Part shown: positions 1-10,874 of the stretch, in pieces
Position numbering within the stretch: position 1 is the stretch's first letter
How the letters are laid out: every line of letters begins with the position of its first letter
Assembly (NCBI RefSeq): GCF_000006405.1
Contig: NW_003200605.1
Location: 366,728-430,727 of the forward strand
DNA from: Perkinsus marinus ATCC 50983
Taxonomy: Eukaryota > Perkinsozoa > Perkinsida > Perkinsidae
DNA length: 64,000 nucleotides
Reading direction: 5' to 3'
Notes under the pieces: model-generated
The model's input: only the letters and a program-made list of their open reading frames with translations
Databases searched by the model: none
What the model was told of the DNA's origin: nothing
Made by a program: the position numbers and the translations under genes

Positions 1-1051
1 ATCCTCAGCAGTAGCCTTAGTAGAGAATACGCGGTCCCCATGCCGATTGTAGTGAGCATAGGAAACTCGAACCGCAGGGCAGTAGACTCCACAAAGGTAG
101 CTGCGGTGACTCATGGTGACACCAGTCCCCCCTCTGTCACCCTACATCTGGCGTCTTCTAGAGTCCGCAAGGAGCTTGTTAACACTCTCCCTTCGGAGGA
201 ACCTCACCATCACAGCATTCGTGCTCTGTCCTGGCCCCCGGCGTAGACTCACAAGCTCCCTCACAGGCCCATACCTTCACAATGAAAGGGTCAATGGTGT
301 CCCCTCTAGCCCTACTACGTAGTTGAGAAAGAGGCTGTGAGGGCACCATCGTCCAAGTAGGCTGGTATACCCCCCACGAAGAGCTTATTATGATACCCAT
401 CGAGTTCCCCTATAGCATACCGCACTTGCATCAAACTCCACGTACTACCCGTACGCCACTGGTACCTGTCAACGCACTACACTCAGAATACTACGACCAC
501 TTTACGTGTTATGCAGAGCCTTGATGCAGGCATCGCACTCTGCCTTCGTAGCATATCTACAGTGAGGGAGGTCCATAAGGCGGTCCGCGATGAGGAGCTG
601 ACCTCAGCCAAGCGCATCCTTTACTACGCCCGTCTGACTGTCGTTGTATCACTAGCTCTACTACTTCCCCGTAGGGTGTGAAGAGTGGTTCAAGATCAGC
701 CTATGGACGGGGGAGGAGGCGCCCATCGTCATTAAGGCCAGCATACCTCGGTGATGCTGAAGGGTATTGAGCCTACGAAGAGCTTTATGGAAGGCTTGGC
801 CCGGCTGCCGAAGCTTCCTCGACTATCACGACGGGGGTCATCTGGAACGATCCATCACTCTACGAGTAGTAGACCCTCGAGGGCCTACTAAGGTCACTCC
901 TCCTTCCTAGTGCTTTAGGAGATCGACCTGAAGGGGGTAAACGGATAAGTTTAGAGTGGTGGTGGAGTTGAGCAGCACCATGGGTGTCTTCATCGTAATC
1001 ATATGCATACTGCTGGTGACCGGTTGGAGACGAAGACGAGGAGAAGGACAT
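1..1051 (-). CDS. CELF/Bruno-like RNA-binding protein with RRM domains (partial, runs off left edge)
   Basis: Spliced minus-strand gene. A first exon (MSFSSSSSPTGHQQ, start at 1051) leads to an RRM read across short introns: KLFVGSIPFSITE, then ADLEPLFTPYGEVVELVIQ, then SKGCAWL, then YATKAECDACIKALHN. A second RRM follows: MQVRYAIGELDGYHNKLFVGG, then IPAYLDD. RNP2 (KLFVG), the SKGC RNP1-like motif and the MQVRYA linker are typical of CELF/Bruno proteins, which bind U/GU-rich RNA and control splicing, translation and decay. Introns are about 40-47 nt with GT..AG ends. I could not find a clean frame for the second half of RRM2 (about 180-330), so an intron or sequence problem may lie there, and the C-terminal part is outside the window. 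The start lies only 22 bp beyond the stop of the PBZ gene upstream on the same strand. Family call is good; exact exons are approximate. Confidence 0.72.
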
Positions 1052-1073
1052 AGCCCGACACGCAGCTATAAAA

Positions 1074-2105
1074 TCATAGGAGAGGCACTAACGCAAATGC
1101 ATCGCGATAAGGATTAGCTGCTTTGTCATCATCATCATTATCGAGCCACGGATGGGCGAACTCTTTGAAGTGCACGGGGTTCTTCCTATAGCATTGCTTA
1201 CCGTACATACACACTGGCCGTGCTGGCCCTGGGGGGGAAGGGGAGTCCCTGCCGCTGGTGTCGGGGGTATAGTCAGGATCATCATCTGCAACGACAACTC
1301 TAATAGGGCAGTCCACAGGGGTAACTCACCATTACGCTCAGGGGAGTCGGTTACATCATCCGGCACCTGAGCACATCTTGGGAAGAGGGCGACTATGAAG
1401 TACTCACTATAAACGAGGAGAGGTCACTGCTCTCCCCAGACTCCTCTGGACTGTCCTTCTCCCGCTTGCGCTTCCTCTTCTTATGAGGTGATATAGTGAC
1501 CGCATCCTCACCACTCTGGCTCGGCAGCAGAGGACTGTGACTGTGGTCAAAGTCCCTCATGTGCTGTGGGTTCTTCCTATAACACTTATTGCCGTATTGA
1601 CACCGGGGTTTGGGTGATGCAGTAGATGTCACCGGTGCCGGGGACGGGGCCGGAGAGGCAGGTTGAACCCCATCCTGGTGTTGATGCCACTCAGCCTTGT
1701 ACCTTGCATGATGCTCGTACCAGAGGGACCTACTAGCCGCACTACTGCTCATCGAGTGAGGCGAACAGGCCCTCGGGGGTATCGTAGTCTCTAAGTACTG
1801 CGAGGAGGTCTTCATCCGAACTGCCCTTCTCCCGGGCTGGATCCACCTGATCATGATGACGATGATATTAGGGCTTCGTGATATCCAAAACTCACTATAG
1901 TGAGGAATTGGCGTAATTTTGGTAAGAAGGCATCCATTGCCCCTTTCCCATCCTGGTGCTGCCCCTTAGCCGTAGTAGTCCCTTCACCACCAGAGCCGCT
2001 GTCGCTGACCATCCAGCCTGGTACTCGAGCCCTAGTAGCGTTCTCCCCACCCCCTGCTGTTACCCAACTCGGGGGTGGTGATGTTCCGTCATTAGTATTA
2101 GACAT
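1074..2105 (-). CDS. Protein with two PBZ (poly-ADP-ribose-binding) zinc fingers
   Basis: Two short fingers on the minus strand match the PBZ consensus: CQYGNKCYRKNPQHMRDFDH (about 1536-1604) and CMYGKQCYRKNPVHFKEFAH (about 1146-1214). Each has the C..YG..CYRKNP.H....H pattern. PBZ fingers bind poly(ADP-ribose) and occur in DNA-damage and mitotic checkpoint factors such as APLF and CHFR. A basic run KKRKRKREK between them is a likely nuclear localisation signal. No forkhead, RING or nuclease domain is visible. The N-terminal exon starts MSNTNDGTSPPPSW at 2105; the last exon ends DAFALVPLL at 1074. Splice signals are seen at about 1881 (GTGAGT) and around 1424-1325. The join between the DEDLLAVLRDY segment and the WYEHHARYKAEW segment needs a frame change I could not resolve. 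The start at 2105 is the first ATG after the aminotransferase stop. Nuclear PAR-dependent function is inferred. Confidence 0.72.
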
Positions 2106-2313
2106 GATAATGTACTTCTAGGATGAGTAGTGACCCCTCCAGAGGCTTCCCATGGATCTCCTGTTACCGCTACTTTACGACCATGATAGTAAGACCACTT
2201 CACCATTGAGTAACGCAACCATGAACCCCTAGGACTAGCAGGAGACTGCCTGCAGAGCTCGACGATATAGTAAACAAAAAGGAGGAGCAGCAGCAGAAGA
2301 AGAAAGAGGAGTC

Positions 2314-4604
2314 TCACTGCAATGCCTTCCTAAGACGGTTAATGGCCGTCATCAACTCGTCATCAGTTCGGCAGAAGCAGAACCGTATCTGTGGTAGTGG
2401 TGGTGACACGACGATGGTGACACACGAGGGCTTACATAATCCTCCCCTCTACCCGAGCCCTTCTCACAAAAGTTAGCCCCGGCCACCCCAGCAACACCAC
2501 CCTCCTCAACAAGGTAGTCGGTGGCCTCCCAAGACGACATTCCCTTCAGTTTGGGCACCTCACGAAAATTGGCAAACCTGAGGAGAAGCGAATGACCTTC
2601 ATTATTAGCAGCAACTCCCTTACGCGTAATATGCCGAGTGAGGTGTAGTGACTTTGAAGCCGAGTTCTCGGAGGGCTGGTACGAATAAGTCTCGCCTTCT
2701 CTGGTACCTATGCAAGGACGAATTGAAGGATGGATGGTATTGTTATTTCGGAGTACTTCTCAGGAAGGTAATGCTTGAAATAGTTATCACTGAGCTCAGT
2801 GAAGGCGATTGTGCCATATTGCATAGGTGACGGTGATTGTAGTACCTAAAGTGATGAAAGGCTCTCGCCATTGAAGAGTAGAGGCCTACCGTCTGGTCGT
2901 GAACAGCTCTGATGATTTCAGTGTACTTGCGAGGGCTGATAACCCAGCCTACCCTCCACCCTGTTGCTGAGGCCGACTTCGAAATAGCACTGATGATGAA
3001 CTAAAGACGAGAATAGTCGAGCGTGCGGTATGGGAGTGTGAACTCACAGATCGTTCACGCATGCCTGGCAAGGAGGCGATAATTTGGTGAGGTTCTCCTT
3101 CGAAAATCATATGCTCGTATATTTCATCGGTCACAACGTAAGTGTCGTACCTTAATACCGTAATTTTATCAAATTCTCTTTGTCTAGAGAGAAACATTCC
3201 CCCTAGGGTTCGTGTACTCTGCCACGTCAAACGTGTAGAAGTGAAGGAAAAAGGTCTACGAAAGCTTTCCTACTTCACGGCGAGCTCGGCAATTTTAGCA
3301 AGCTCTTCCTTCTCAAACACTTTACCAGTAGGGTTGTGGGGCGTATTGAGAACGATACCTGAGTAGTTCGAGACACTACTGCTGGTGGTGAGGAGTAGGG
3401 GTACCTTACATCTAACGCCACCCTCTCGCAGCCTGGCCTCAAGCATATCCCAATCTACATACCACTTGTCGTCCTCACCTTCATAGAGCCTAAAATGATG
3501 GTAGAGGAAGGAATGGAGGGAGAAGTGGGAGGAGGCCACCTGCAGTATTTAGTATGCAGATAGTAGACAGCGGCCTGGTTGGGGTAGATCTCGTGGAAGG
3601 GCTCGAAAATAAGTATCTACATGATATGGCTGTCCAACCTCTGTAGTAAGCAGTAATAGTAGTAATAGTAGTAATAGTAGTACTAGTATTAATGGTAGTA
3701 ATAGTAGTAATAGTAGTAATAGTAGTAATAGTAGTAATAGTAGTAATAGCAGTAATAGCAGTAATAGTAGCGGCTCATGCCGTGCGTCCGACACGTAATA
3801 GTAGTAATAGTAATAATAATAATAATATGGTCTAGTTCAGTAGCATGACATCTACTGTGTACAAACTATGGCACTATCTCTCCTGCGCTCTCTTTAGCGC
3901 CCACTCAGTACCACCAGCACCCCGAGTCCGCGCAGTCCCCCCTATAATAGTAGTAATACCTACCGATTCGCCCGGTTTGCATATAGCCCTCAGAGTGCAA
4001 GCCATTGACTCGGTAGCGCCAAGACACACGGTGAGCTCCTCCTCAGGGTCCACGTCGAAATTGTAAAAGTGATGGTAGTACTTAGCAATCTGAATACAAC
4101 AGTATAGGGCCTCTACCCAAAGGCCCCTCCCTCCCTTACCGACTGCCTAAGGTCAGTCCTGCCATAAGGGATAGCGTACTGGTTTAGTTCATCGTTGCCC
4201 GACATGGAGCCCTCCACTGCTGACAGCAAGGAGCTCAGCGTAGTACTACCAGCCTTGACCAGGGGCTCTGAAGATGCTGTAATATTCACAAGGCAGCGCT
4301 AAGGTCCACATCTCACCAACATTCAGGGACTTCAAGGATTGAGCATTATCGGAGTTACCACCGATAACAGCTCGTACGACTTGGTCCTTGACTGCGAAAT
4401 CGGGTGGCTACGAAACACCAGCGAGTGAAACACATGTGCACTTTAAGGACCTACCTCGTTGGGAAACCCCTGGGCCAAATTGACAGCGCCGTGTTGAAGG
4501 GCCATCCTAGTCATACGCCTTATCTGGCTCTCTGTGGGTTGGACCTCTGGTAGAGTGGGAGCCTCGTCCTTACCGTTAATGAAAGAGGGAGTGCTGGTAG
4601 TCAT
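2314..4604 (-). CDS. Class I aminotransferase, kynurenine/glutamine-transaminase-like
   Basis: PLP-dependent fold-type I aminotransferase assembled from about ten exons. It starts MTTSTPSFINGKDEAP (4604), then GAVNLAQGFPNE (the N-L-x-Q-G-F-P motif), NQYAIPYGRTDLRQS, VCLGATESMACTLRAICKPGE, IFEPFHEIYPNQ, GIVLNTPHNPTGKVF (the NPxNPTG motif), VVTDEIYEHMIFEG (PLP-ring Asp), SAISKSASATGWRVGWVISP (Schiff-base Lys in SKSASATGWR) and IRFCFCRTDDELMTAINRLR, ending at 2314. Every conserved block is present in order, so the gene looks intact. Members transaminate kynurenine, glutamine, methionine or aromatic amino acids with a 2-oxo acid; the exact substrate cannot be read from sequence. No clear targeting peptide is seen, so a cytosolic location is inferred. 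Introns are mostly about 45-60 nt; one near 3640-3840 is expanded by a trinucleotide repeat. It is followed 209 bp on by the PBZ gene on the same strand. Confidence 0.85.
3651..3827. repeat. AGTAAT/TAG microsatellite in an aminotransferase intron
   Basis: Imperfect runs of AGTAATAGTAGT units (3651-3768), then AATAGTAGT/AATAAT units (3799-3827), fill the intron between the ICKPGES and IFEPFHEIY exons. It reads as poly-Leu on the minus strand, which is an artefact of the repeat. Confidence 0.9.
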
Positions 4605-4704
4605 AGTAGAAAACAGAACAGTCCTTTAGTCACTAGAAGTACGCAAAAACAGAAAGGAGTGGTAGGGGGACAACAGCGTTGTGTGCGTGAATCATAGACA
4701 TGTT

Positions 4705-5793
4705 TCAAGACTTGAGCAAGTGAATGAACTCTCTGGTGGCAATGAGTCGGCAGCAGGCCACAATACTCTTACTAGGCCAATCAATGAGGAAGAAGTCGCT
4801 CATCCGCCCCTCGGTGAAAGCCAGTCTTCGTATGGCCATCTTTACCAGTATACTACTGTACAGATTCACTGTAAGCATCACAACACGTGAAAGGCCTTGA
4901 CGACAGCTGTGTTGCATTATGCTAACGTCCTTCTTATCCCAATAGTCCAATACGAAGTCGGCCTCACGAGGGCCCTTAGCGGGCACTGGGATGGGGGAGT
5001 TGGCGGGCACTACACATATCTTCAACCGTGACTTCAAGGCAGCCTCGCATGCTTGAGGAGTAGCAAACAGTCCTTCCCAGTCGCCTCTATTTACGTGATC
5101 AGGAAGGATCTCATTCAAAGTGGTGACAGTCTTGTCGCCTATTTTGAGGCTGAAAACAACGTACCGTTTTGCATGGTGTACTCGCCCTTCCTCACAGTAG
5201 TCTGTGAGCCAATCGTACTGTGCCGGATGGTCGCAGGTTCGATTCCCGGCAAAGGAAGGTACTAACTTCACTTCGATAAGCTTGCTCATTATATGAACGT
5301 CACCGTCATGGTAGAGGTCCTTCTTAATCTTGGCACAGCAAGGATTACCATCGGACCACCAGTACTCCTCAGGATGGGACCTCAAGTCTACCCATGAGGG
5401 CACTCGGGGGCGATACCCAAAAGTGCTCTTCTTCGTAAAATGGCTAAGTCGAAATACATTGGCAATTCTCATCAGGCCAGAAACCGTCTCTTTCGGTAGA
5501 CCATCACCAGTGCTGACTGACCCATCAGAAGAGGCTTTGCGTTTACTTCGCCGAGGGAGACCGGCCTTGCCACCACCATCACAGCTCTTTGAGGGTGCCT
5601 TTTTAACGCTGTGGTCATTGGTATGGTTGGAGGCTCGCTTGCCGAGAAGAGTATCCGGATAGGTTTCAGCCCGAACGGTATGTACTTCAACGTTCTCAGC
5701 CACCTCACTAAGAGTGTCTACTATAATATCATTGTCCCTAGTAGAGTCCCCTTGGCAGACCTGAGGCCGCGTACAGTCCGATAGTAACAGCAT
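4705..5793 (-). CDS. Uncharacterised protein, basic and probably nuclear
   Basis: An almost continuously open minus-strand frame of about 362 codons begins MLLLSDCTRPQVCQGD. I do not recognise the family. It has a basic segment LPRRSKRKASSD (a possible nuclear localisation signal), a Trp-rich stretch WVDLRSHPEEYWWSDGNP, and a C-terminal half with EADFVLDYWDKKDVS. No catalytic motif or membrane segment stands out. The 45 nt at 5218-5262 have GT..AG ends, are a multiple of three without a stop, and contain an antisense tRNA T-arm-like sequence. They are more likely an intron than coding, giving EVKL directly joined to YDWLTDYCEEG. A similar small intron may lie near the 3' end (about 4860-4910). 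The gene is divergent from the RFC gene, with about 500 bp between their starts. Confidence 0.55.
   Translation of the reverse strand: MLLLSDCTRPQVCQGDSTRDNDIIVDTLSEVAENVEVHTVRAETYPDTLLGKRASNHTNDHSVKKAPSKSCDGGGKAGLPRRSKRKASSDGSVSTGDGLPKETVSGLMRIANVFRLSHFTKKSTFGYRPRVPSWVDLRSHPEEYWWSDGNPCCAKIKKDLYHDGDVHIMSKLIEVKLVPSFAGNRTCDHPAQYDWLTDYCEEGRVHHAKRYVVFSLKIGDKTVTTLNEILPDHVNRGDWEGLFATPQACEAALKSRLKICVVPANSPIPVPAKGPREADFVLDYWDKKDVSIMQHSCRQGLSRVVMLTVNLYSSILVKMAIRRLAFTEGRMSDFFLIDWPSKSIVACCRLIATREFIHLLKS
5218..5262 (-). other. Probable 45-nt intron consisting of an antisense tRNA T-arm-like sequence
   Basis: Read on the minus strand the segment begins GTACC and ends GGCACAG, a good splice pair. On the plus strand it carries GGTTCGATTCCCGGC, an excellent tRNA box B/T-loop. 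It interrupts the open frame of the surrounding gene in phase and encodes the tell-tale peptide AGNRTCDH, a frequent false translation of tRNA sequence. Confidence 0.6.
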
Positions 5794-5962
5794 CGATGAG
5801 GAAACAAAGGTGGACTGGAAGGAAAGATGACGTTTTCAGAACGCCCAGCAGGTTGGGGCTCAGATGGGACCCTCAACACGAATGAGAACCACTAAGTTCC
5901 GGGACTTAGAGATCAACTGAAATTTCGGATCCCAGAGCACTCGTAGGGACAGGGACATTGCT

Positions 5963-6022
5963 CCACGGCGGAAATTTCTTTTCCAGCTCGCAGACCCGGG
6001 TTCGATCCCTGGGTGGTGCATT
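5963..6022 (+). pseudogene. tRNA-like fragment (T-arm and 3' end) in a divergent spacer
   Basis: The stretch ending CCCGGGTTCGATCCCTGGG at about 5995-6013, followed by TGGTGCA, looks like the T-arm and 3' acceptor of a tRNA. No pairing 5' acceptor or anticodon arm could be built upstream, so it is called a fragment. It lies in the about 500-bp spacer between the 4705-5793 gene and the RFC gene. I see nothing else firm in 5794-6299. Confidence 0.45.
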
Positions 6023-6299
6023 TTTGTTTTTCTGATTAAATACTGAGAGCTCAACATGGAAGAATTCCAACGCACGATGTAGGGCCTTCTATTATGGGAT
6101 AGAAATTTTTAACGCTGATGTACGCACAAGACTTCGGGGTAAAAATATCTCAGAAATAACATTTTGATCCTGTCGATACGGACTGCCACACTCCAGACCA
6201 ATACGGTCGATATTAGCATCACCGTGTGGCTTGGAAAACATCACCGTTGTTATTGTACTATACCCGAGCCCATCAAAGTTTCCACTTGTAGTAGAAGTC

Positions 6300-7732
6300 A
6301 TGGCCTCCAGCGCGTCCTCAACTACAGCTGCTGGAGTAGGTCTGCCTTGGGTGGAGAAGTACCGCCCAATTTCACTCTCCGATGTGGTTGGCAACGAGCC
6401 TGCAATGCAAAGACTACGGTAAGTGCTGTTACTTATACTGAGGGCTACAGTATCTTCAGGGCCATGGCTGAGGACCGGCACATGCCCAACCTACTCCTCT
6501 CGGGGCCTCCTGGTTGTGGGAAGACCACCAGGTGAGATCTCATTACGGGTGTGGTTAATTAGCCCCATGCCTCTTAGTGTGATGTGCTTAGCAAGGGCCC
6601 TGCTGGGAGAGGACCTAGTCAAGACCGCGGTACTAGAGCTCAATGCCTCTGATGATAGGGGTATCGATGTGGTAGTGATGAAGAAGGAGTGGTATCAAAA
6701 ATATCACACAGTTATGTTGTAGGTTCGCAACAGAATCAAGACGTTTGCTCAACAGAAGATATCTCTGCCGGCTGGGGGGTGTCAACAGAAAATTGTCATT
6801 CTGGATGAGGCCGATTCGATGACCGAAGCCGCACAGCAAGTCCTCAGCTGACCCAGTCTCTCGAGGTGAATCGGGTGGTGTTAGGCTATGCGGCGGACGA
6901 TGGAGATACATTCGGCCACCACAAGGTTCGCCTTGGCCTGCAATCAGAGTACCAAGATTATAGAGCCTATACAGGTAGAAGAGGGGCTGTTGCTGCTACA
7001 GCTGTTGTTGGTCATCCTCTACTGTTGTTAGTCCCGATGTGCTATTGTGAGGTTTAGTCGTCTGAAGGACTCGGACATTGAAGCCCAGGTTAAAAAGGTG
7101 GCAGATAGTAATGCCTAGGGGGGATGGACTTCTAATGGTGATATGGCGTGTTCATTCAGTGGAAGAGGTACAGCTACGAGGTGACGGTTTGGAGGCACTC
7201 ATTTTCACGGCGGAGGGGGATATGCGCGCGGCATTGAACAATCTTCAGTCGACTGCGACTGGCTTTGGTATCGTCACTAGAGAGAACGTGTTTAAGGTGA
7301 CCTCTGGTGGTAGTAGAGGAGTTAGTGTTGGTGATTATGACAGGTATGCGATCAACCACAACCCGGTGAGCTCAAACAGGCGACGCTGGACTGTGTGAAT
7401 AACGATTGGTGTAGTGCCTTTGATAGGCTCGACAGGATCACTGCACAGGTGGGGAAGTAGTTCTGTCATCACCGTCGGCCTGATGGCTACTGCAGGGGTA
7501 TAGCATTGGAGACATCGTTGGCACCTTGGAGAGGGTCATACGAAATCTGCCACCGGAAGAGCTCAACGAGGCTATCAAAATCGAGTGATGCTTTGCTGGG
7601 CGGCGGTGTAGAGAACGATTATTATGGCTAGTGTTGTGATCCGTTAGGTTTCTGCAAGCAATTGCAATGTGTAGACTACGTATGAGCGAAGGGCTGCAGT
7701 CGCGTGTGCAATTATCGGGTAGGGACCTTTGA
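6300..7732 (+). CDS. Replication factor C small subunit (RFC2/RFC4-type clamp loader)
   Basis: AAA+ ATPase subunit of the clamp loader that places PCNA on primer-template junctions in the nucleus. Conserved RFC boxes appear in order across short exons: [20 protein letters not shown] (box II), [16 protein letters not shown] (Walker A), [12 protein letters not shown] (box IV), [18 protein letters not shown] (Walker B), [18 protein letters not shown], then [12 protein letters not shown] (the SRC arginine-finger region), [17 protein letters not shown] (sensor 2) and, near the end, [20 protein letters not shown] at 6300 gives [21 protein letters not shown]; an upstream in-frame ATG at 6231 is possible but the leader looks non-coding. 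The stop is at 7730-7732. Length is about 340 residues after splicing, normal for a small subunit. Introns are about 40-100 nt. Which of RFC2-5 it is cannot be settled by eye; box II is closest to RFC2/RFC4. Confidence 0.88.
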
Positions 7733-9550
7733 ACTCATATTAAGAACGGTCACCCGCTCAGGACTAGTCGCAGCGATGTGCGCGGCATCGGATGATCTGC
7801 ACCAGAGGCAACAAAGGGGAGCATGAGGACTCCTTCGAGTGTAATGAAATGCAACTTTTTCCTAGATTTGGTAGAGCCCGATTTTGTGTTGTGGTGGGTG
7901 CATGTTGGTATGGCTGTGATAGTTTACGTTTATATGCCAGTGTTGAATGCTTTGGACACGCCTTTAGAGAAAAGTGAGGAGCCTCTGGAGAGGGAGGTGA
8001 TCGATGCTGAGCTACAGAGGTTGTTGGAGACGAAGCCTGCCCAGATGGTGGTTCCTGCTCGGTCGTTCACGAAGTGGATTTTTGGTTTTTTATCAGTCCT
8101 ATGATGAGTATTTGAAGTGGTACGTGGCAGTGAAAAACATCCAACGCTTTTACCGATCGCCCGTTATAGAGCCTCTTATGTTCATCGATGGATTCACTGA
8201 AGAAGACCTTGAGAAGGCGGTTGGAGGCAGTACACGGCAGCAAGGGGTGACACGCGAGTCGGATAATAAAGTAGTAGTCAGAAGTAGCCTTGAGTTTGGA
8301 TACTCCTGTTTAGAAACTACCGTCAACTTCATGGTCTTCATCTGCCATGGCCACTACAAGTGGATGGTCATCGTCTACTGTTCCCAAGCAGAACCCGCCC
8401 TCGACGGCTTGGTCATCATCTACTGCAGTGACATCGACATGGTCATCTGCGGCGGCAACTCAGTGGGATACGCTCGGTGTTGGCCTCTGGAGTTGCCTCC
8501 TGTTTGTTAGGTCTTCGTCTTCTACGAATGGATGGTCTTCAGTTTCGTCGTCGAGTGCTGATAATAGTAGTCGCACTGGTGGTATGTGGTCGTCCTCGTC
8601 GTTCCAGGGTGGCTGGTCCAGCAAAAGATGATGATATTATTCGCGCTATCAACGTATTGTGTTGTGTTTTACTCCACCAGTTGGGGAAGGGGTAAAGCTG
8701 AATGTTGAACAAGATGTAATTAATTCTGCACGCATGCGCATGCATCCTCCAATCTTCGTTCGGGTGTAGTCCGAGACACATTATTAGAAGCTGAGAGGTT
8801 GTTTAAAAAGGTTAGCTTGAGGCAATAGTGCTGATACGCACGGCCTGGTGTTGGCTCAGTCCATCCTCGTGTGCGTAACTGTCCCACCTTACACAATCAC
8901 GTTGAGTAGTTGTGATACTGTGGTCACTATAAGTGATCACGATCGATATTGGTGATATTACAATTCAAAGCTTACGTCTCGGTCAAAGGTCGTAAGGTCA
9001 GAACAGCAGCACCACGAATGCAATGAACCTAGTTCGTAGAAGCATAACGTACGGAACGTGATGTGGTGTCACGTTCTCGGGCGAGCGAAATGTCCAGATC
9101 CGATGTAAAACTGTCTACTTTATATTGGGTTGAGAAATGTCAAGCGGTCACAGAAGAGCCAAAGACACAAGTGAACCTAGGGTCAGTTTCAAAGGTCTAC
9201 AGGTTTCTGGTCAAGCTACTTGAGGCTTATTCTTTGCTCTGGTCATGATTAGTAGGCAGAGGCGTTTTTGCTCGTCAAGTGGTGTGCCCGAATGGAGTCG
9301 TTGTGGCGGTGTTGCTAGTGTCGCATTTCCGACCTCCTCACGCATGCCTTTCTCATGCCTCGGCAATTTTATGAAGGTTACTTGCCAAGTTTTCAAGACT
9401 AAACGTCTTAGCTCAGTTTCTTCGATATCGACGCAAGATTCAGATGGGTAGGTATCTTAGGTTCAAGCATGCAAGATACGGAATAGGCCCACATGAATAC
9501 CATTTTCCGCCTAATCCATCGAGTTGGGTGAAATCTTTTAGCTTTTCAGT
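7733..9550 (+). other. Unresolved plus-strand exons, possibly the N-terminus of phosphodiesterase 1
   Basis: Several open stretches look coding but could not be joined. These are a hydrophobic segment FVLWWVHVGMAVIVYVYMPV followed by ALDTPLEKSEEPLEREVIDAEL (about 7823-8090); YDEYLKWYVAVKNIQRFYRS to GFTEEDLEKAV (about 8099-8230); a Trp-Ser-Ser-rich stretch (about 8350-8630); and KTKRLSSVSSISTQDSD ending at about 9449. The hydrophobic part suggests a membrane segment. Protist PDEs often carry N-terminal membrane helices, so these may belong to the PDE gene that follows, but a separate gene is equally possible. Confidence 0.35.
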
Positions 9551-10528
9551 TACTCGTCGTGGGAGGCCGTTGAGCTCGAGAAGGCAGTGACTGATTTCAA
9601 CTGGGACATCTTCGACTTCGTCGATGGCTTGCGGGATCCAACCGACGTATTGAAAACGGTGGGGATATTCTTATTCAAACGGGCCGCGAAGGATCTGCAG
9701 CTCGACTGGTGAGTTTCCGACTCGTCTTCTGCACGCATGCACATGGATGTATTGTATCGCAGGTATCCCCGAGCAATGAAGTGGCTGAGACTAGTCCAAG
9801 ACGCTTACCAAGATGTGCCCTTCCATAATGTTGTACATGCGGCTGATATTGCTATTGCTCTACATCATCTACTTGAAGTTTTCGAGCGATCATTCAACTT
9901 GGATGCATTGGACCTCATCGCCTGTTACTGTGCCGCACTGGCGCATGATGTTTATCACCCGGGTTATTCCAATCGGTATGTGCTCGCCTTTTGGGGTATC
10001 AAAGACTCTTCTGATACGCATCCTCTGGAGACAATACACGCTCGAGAGGCGGTCCGAATGCTGCGAGAAACGGGCATGGCTGAGCTCCTAGGTGGTCGTC
10101 GTGTAGATCTTATTCATCGTATGATCATCGCGACTGATATGCAACAACATAACATGTGGGTAGAAAAGGCGAAATGCCTGGACTCCCTATCGAAAGAGGA
10201 TCGTCTGTGTGTTATGCTACATGCAGCTGATATATCTAATCCTGCCAGGAGTCGATCGGTGATGCAGAAATGGTCCATACGATGCATGAGGGAGTTTTGG
10301 AATGAACGGGATCTGTTTCTGGCCAAGGGCGTTGATCCGCCTTCTACTCTGCCTCCTCGAGCGACTTCAAACGTGTCGTTGGCATCTGCACAAATAGGCT
10401 TTAGCAAGTTCTTTGTGAGGCCCCTACTAGTTGCCATGTTGGACTCGAAGTCTTGGGATTGGATTCGGAATATAGATGATAATATTCGCACAAGGGAAAG
10501 TGTTATAGAAGCCTATTGCTGTGAATAA
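9551..10528 (+). CDS. Cyclic nucleotide phosphodiesterase 1 (PDEase_I), catalytic exons
   Basis: Class I HD-fold phosphodiesterase hydrolysing cAMP and/or cGMP. An exon at 9551-9709 gives the domain entry WEAVELEKAVTDFNWDIFDF; a second from about 9762 to 10528 gives the catalytic core. The metal-binding set is complete: VPFHNVVHAADIAIAL (HNxxHA.D), CAALAHDVYHPGYSN (HD), IIATDMQQHNMWVEK and VMLHAADISNPARSR (distal Asp). EFWNERDLFLAKGVDPP and QIGFSKFFVRPLL complete the family pattern, with Gln as the likely purine-binding glutamine. The enzyme looks active. Ends ESVIEAYCCE. The N-terminus is not resolved (see 7733-9550). A second, diverged copy follows 650 bp downstream in the same orientation, so this is a tandem pair. 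Nucleotide preference cannot be read by eye. Confidence 0.88.
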
Positions 10529-10805
10529 ATCGTGTATTGCTCGCTACGGCGATGTTGATCATGATTATCAGTTGCCTTTTAGTTTGATGAATATTTGTTT
10601 TTTTCACTCTCGCTCTCACATGAGCCTGTATGAATAGCATAGTGTTATTTCTTAATCGATGTTATTCTCTCCAAGCTGTCTATCTGTCAATGGATCATTA
10701 ATAGAGCGCACGTAGTAATAGTAGTAGTATCACCCCTTTGCTGTTCACTTCATCATCATCCTACTATTACTAAGTTATTTGAAGTCTTCCATCACCACGT
10801 TTGTG

Positions 10806-10861
<56 letters not shown>

Positions 10862-10874
10862 TTACTACTACTAC
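10806..10874. repeat. (TAC)n microsatellite between the two phosphodiesterase genes
   Basis: About 23 TAC units with one substitution. The spacer 10529-11185 otherwise holds scattered TAG/TAC triplets and no convincing gene; an open frame through the repeat encodes poly-Tyr and is not credible. Confidence 0.92.
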
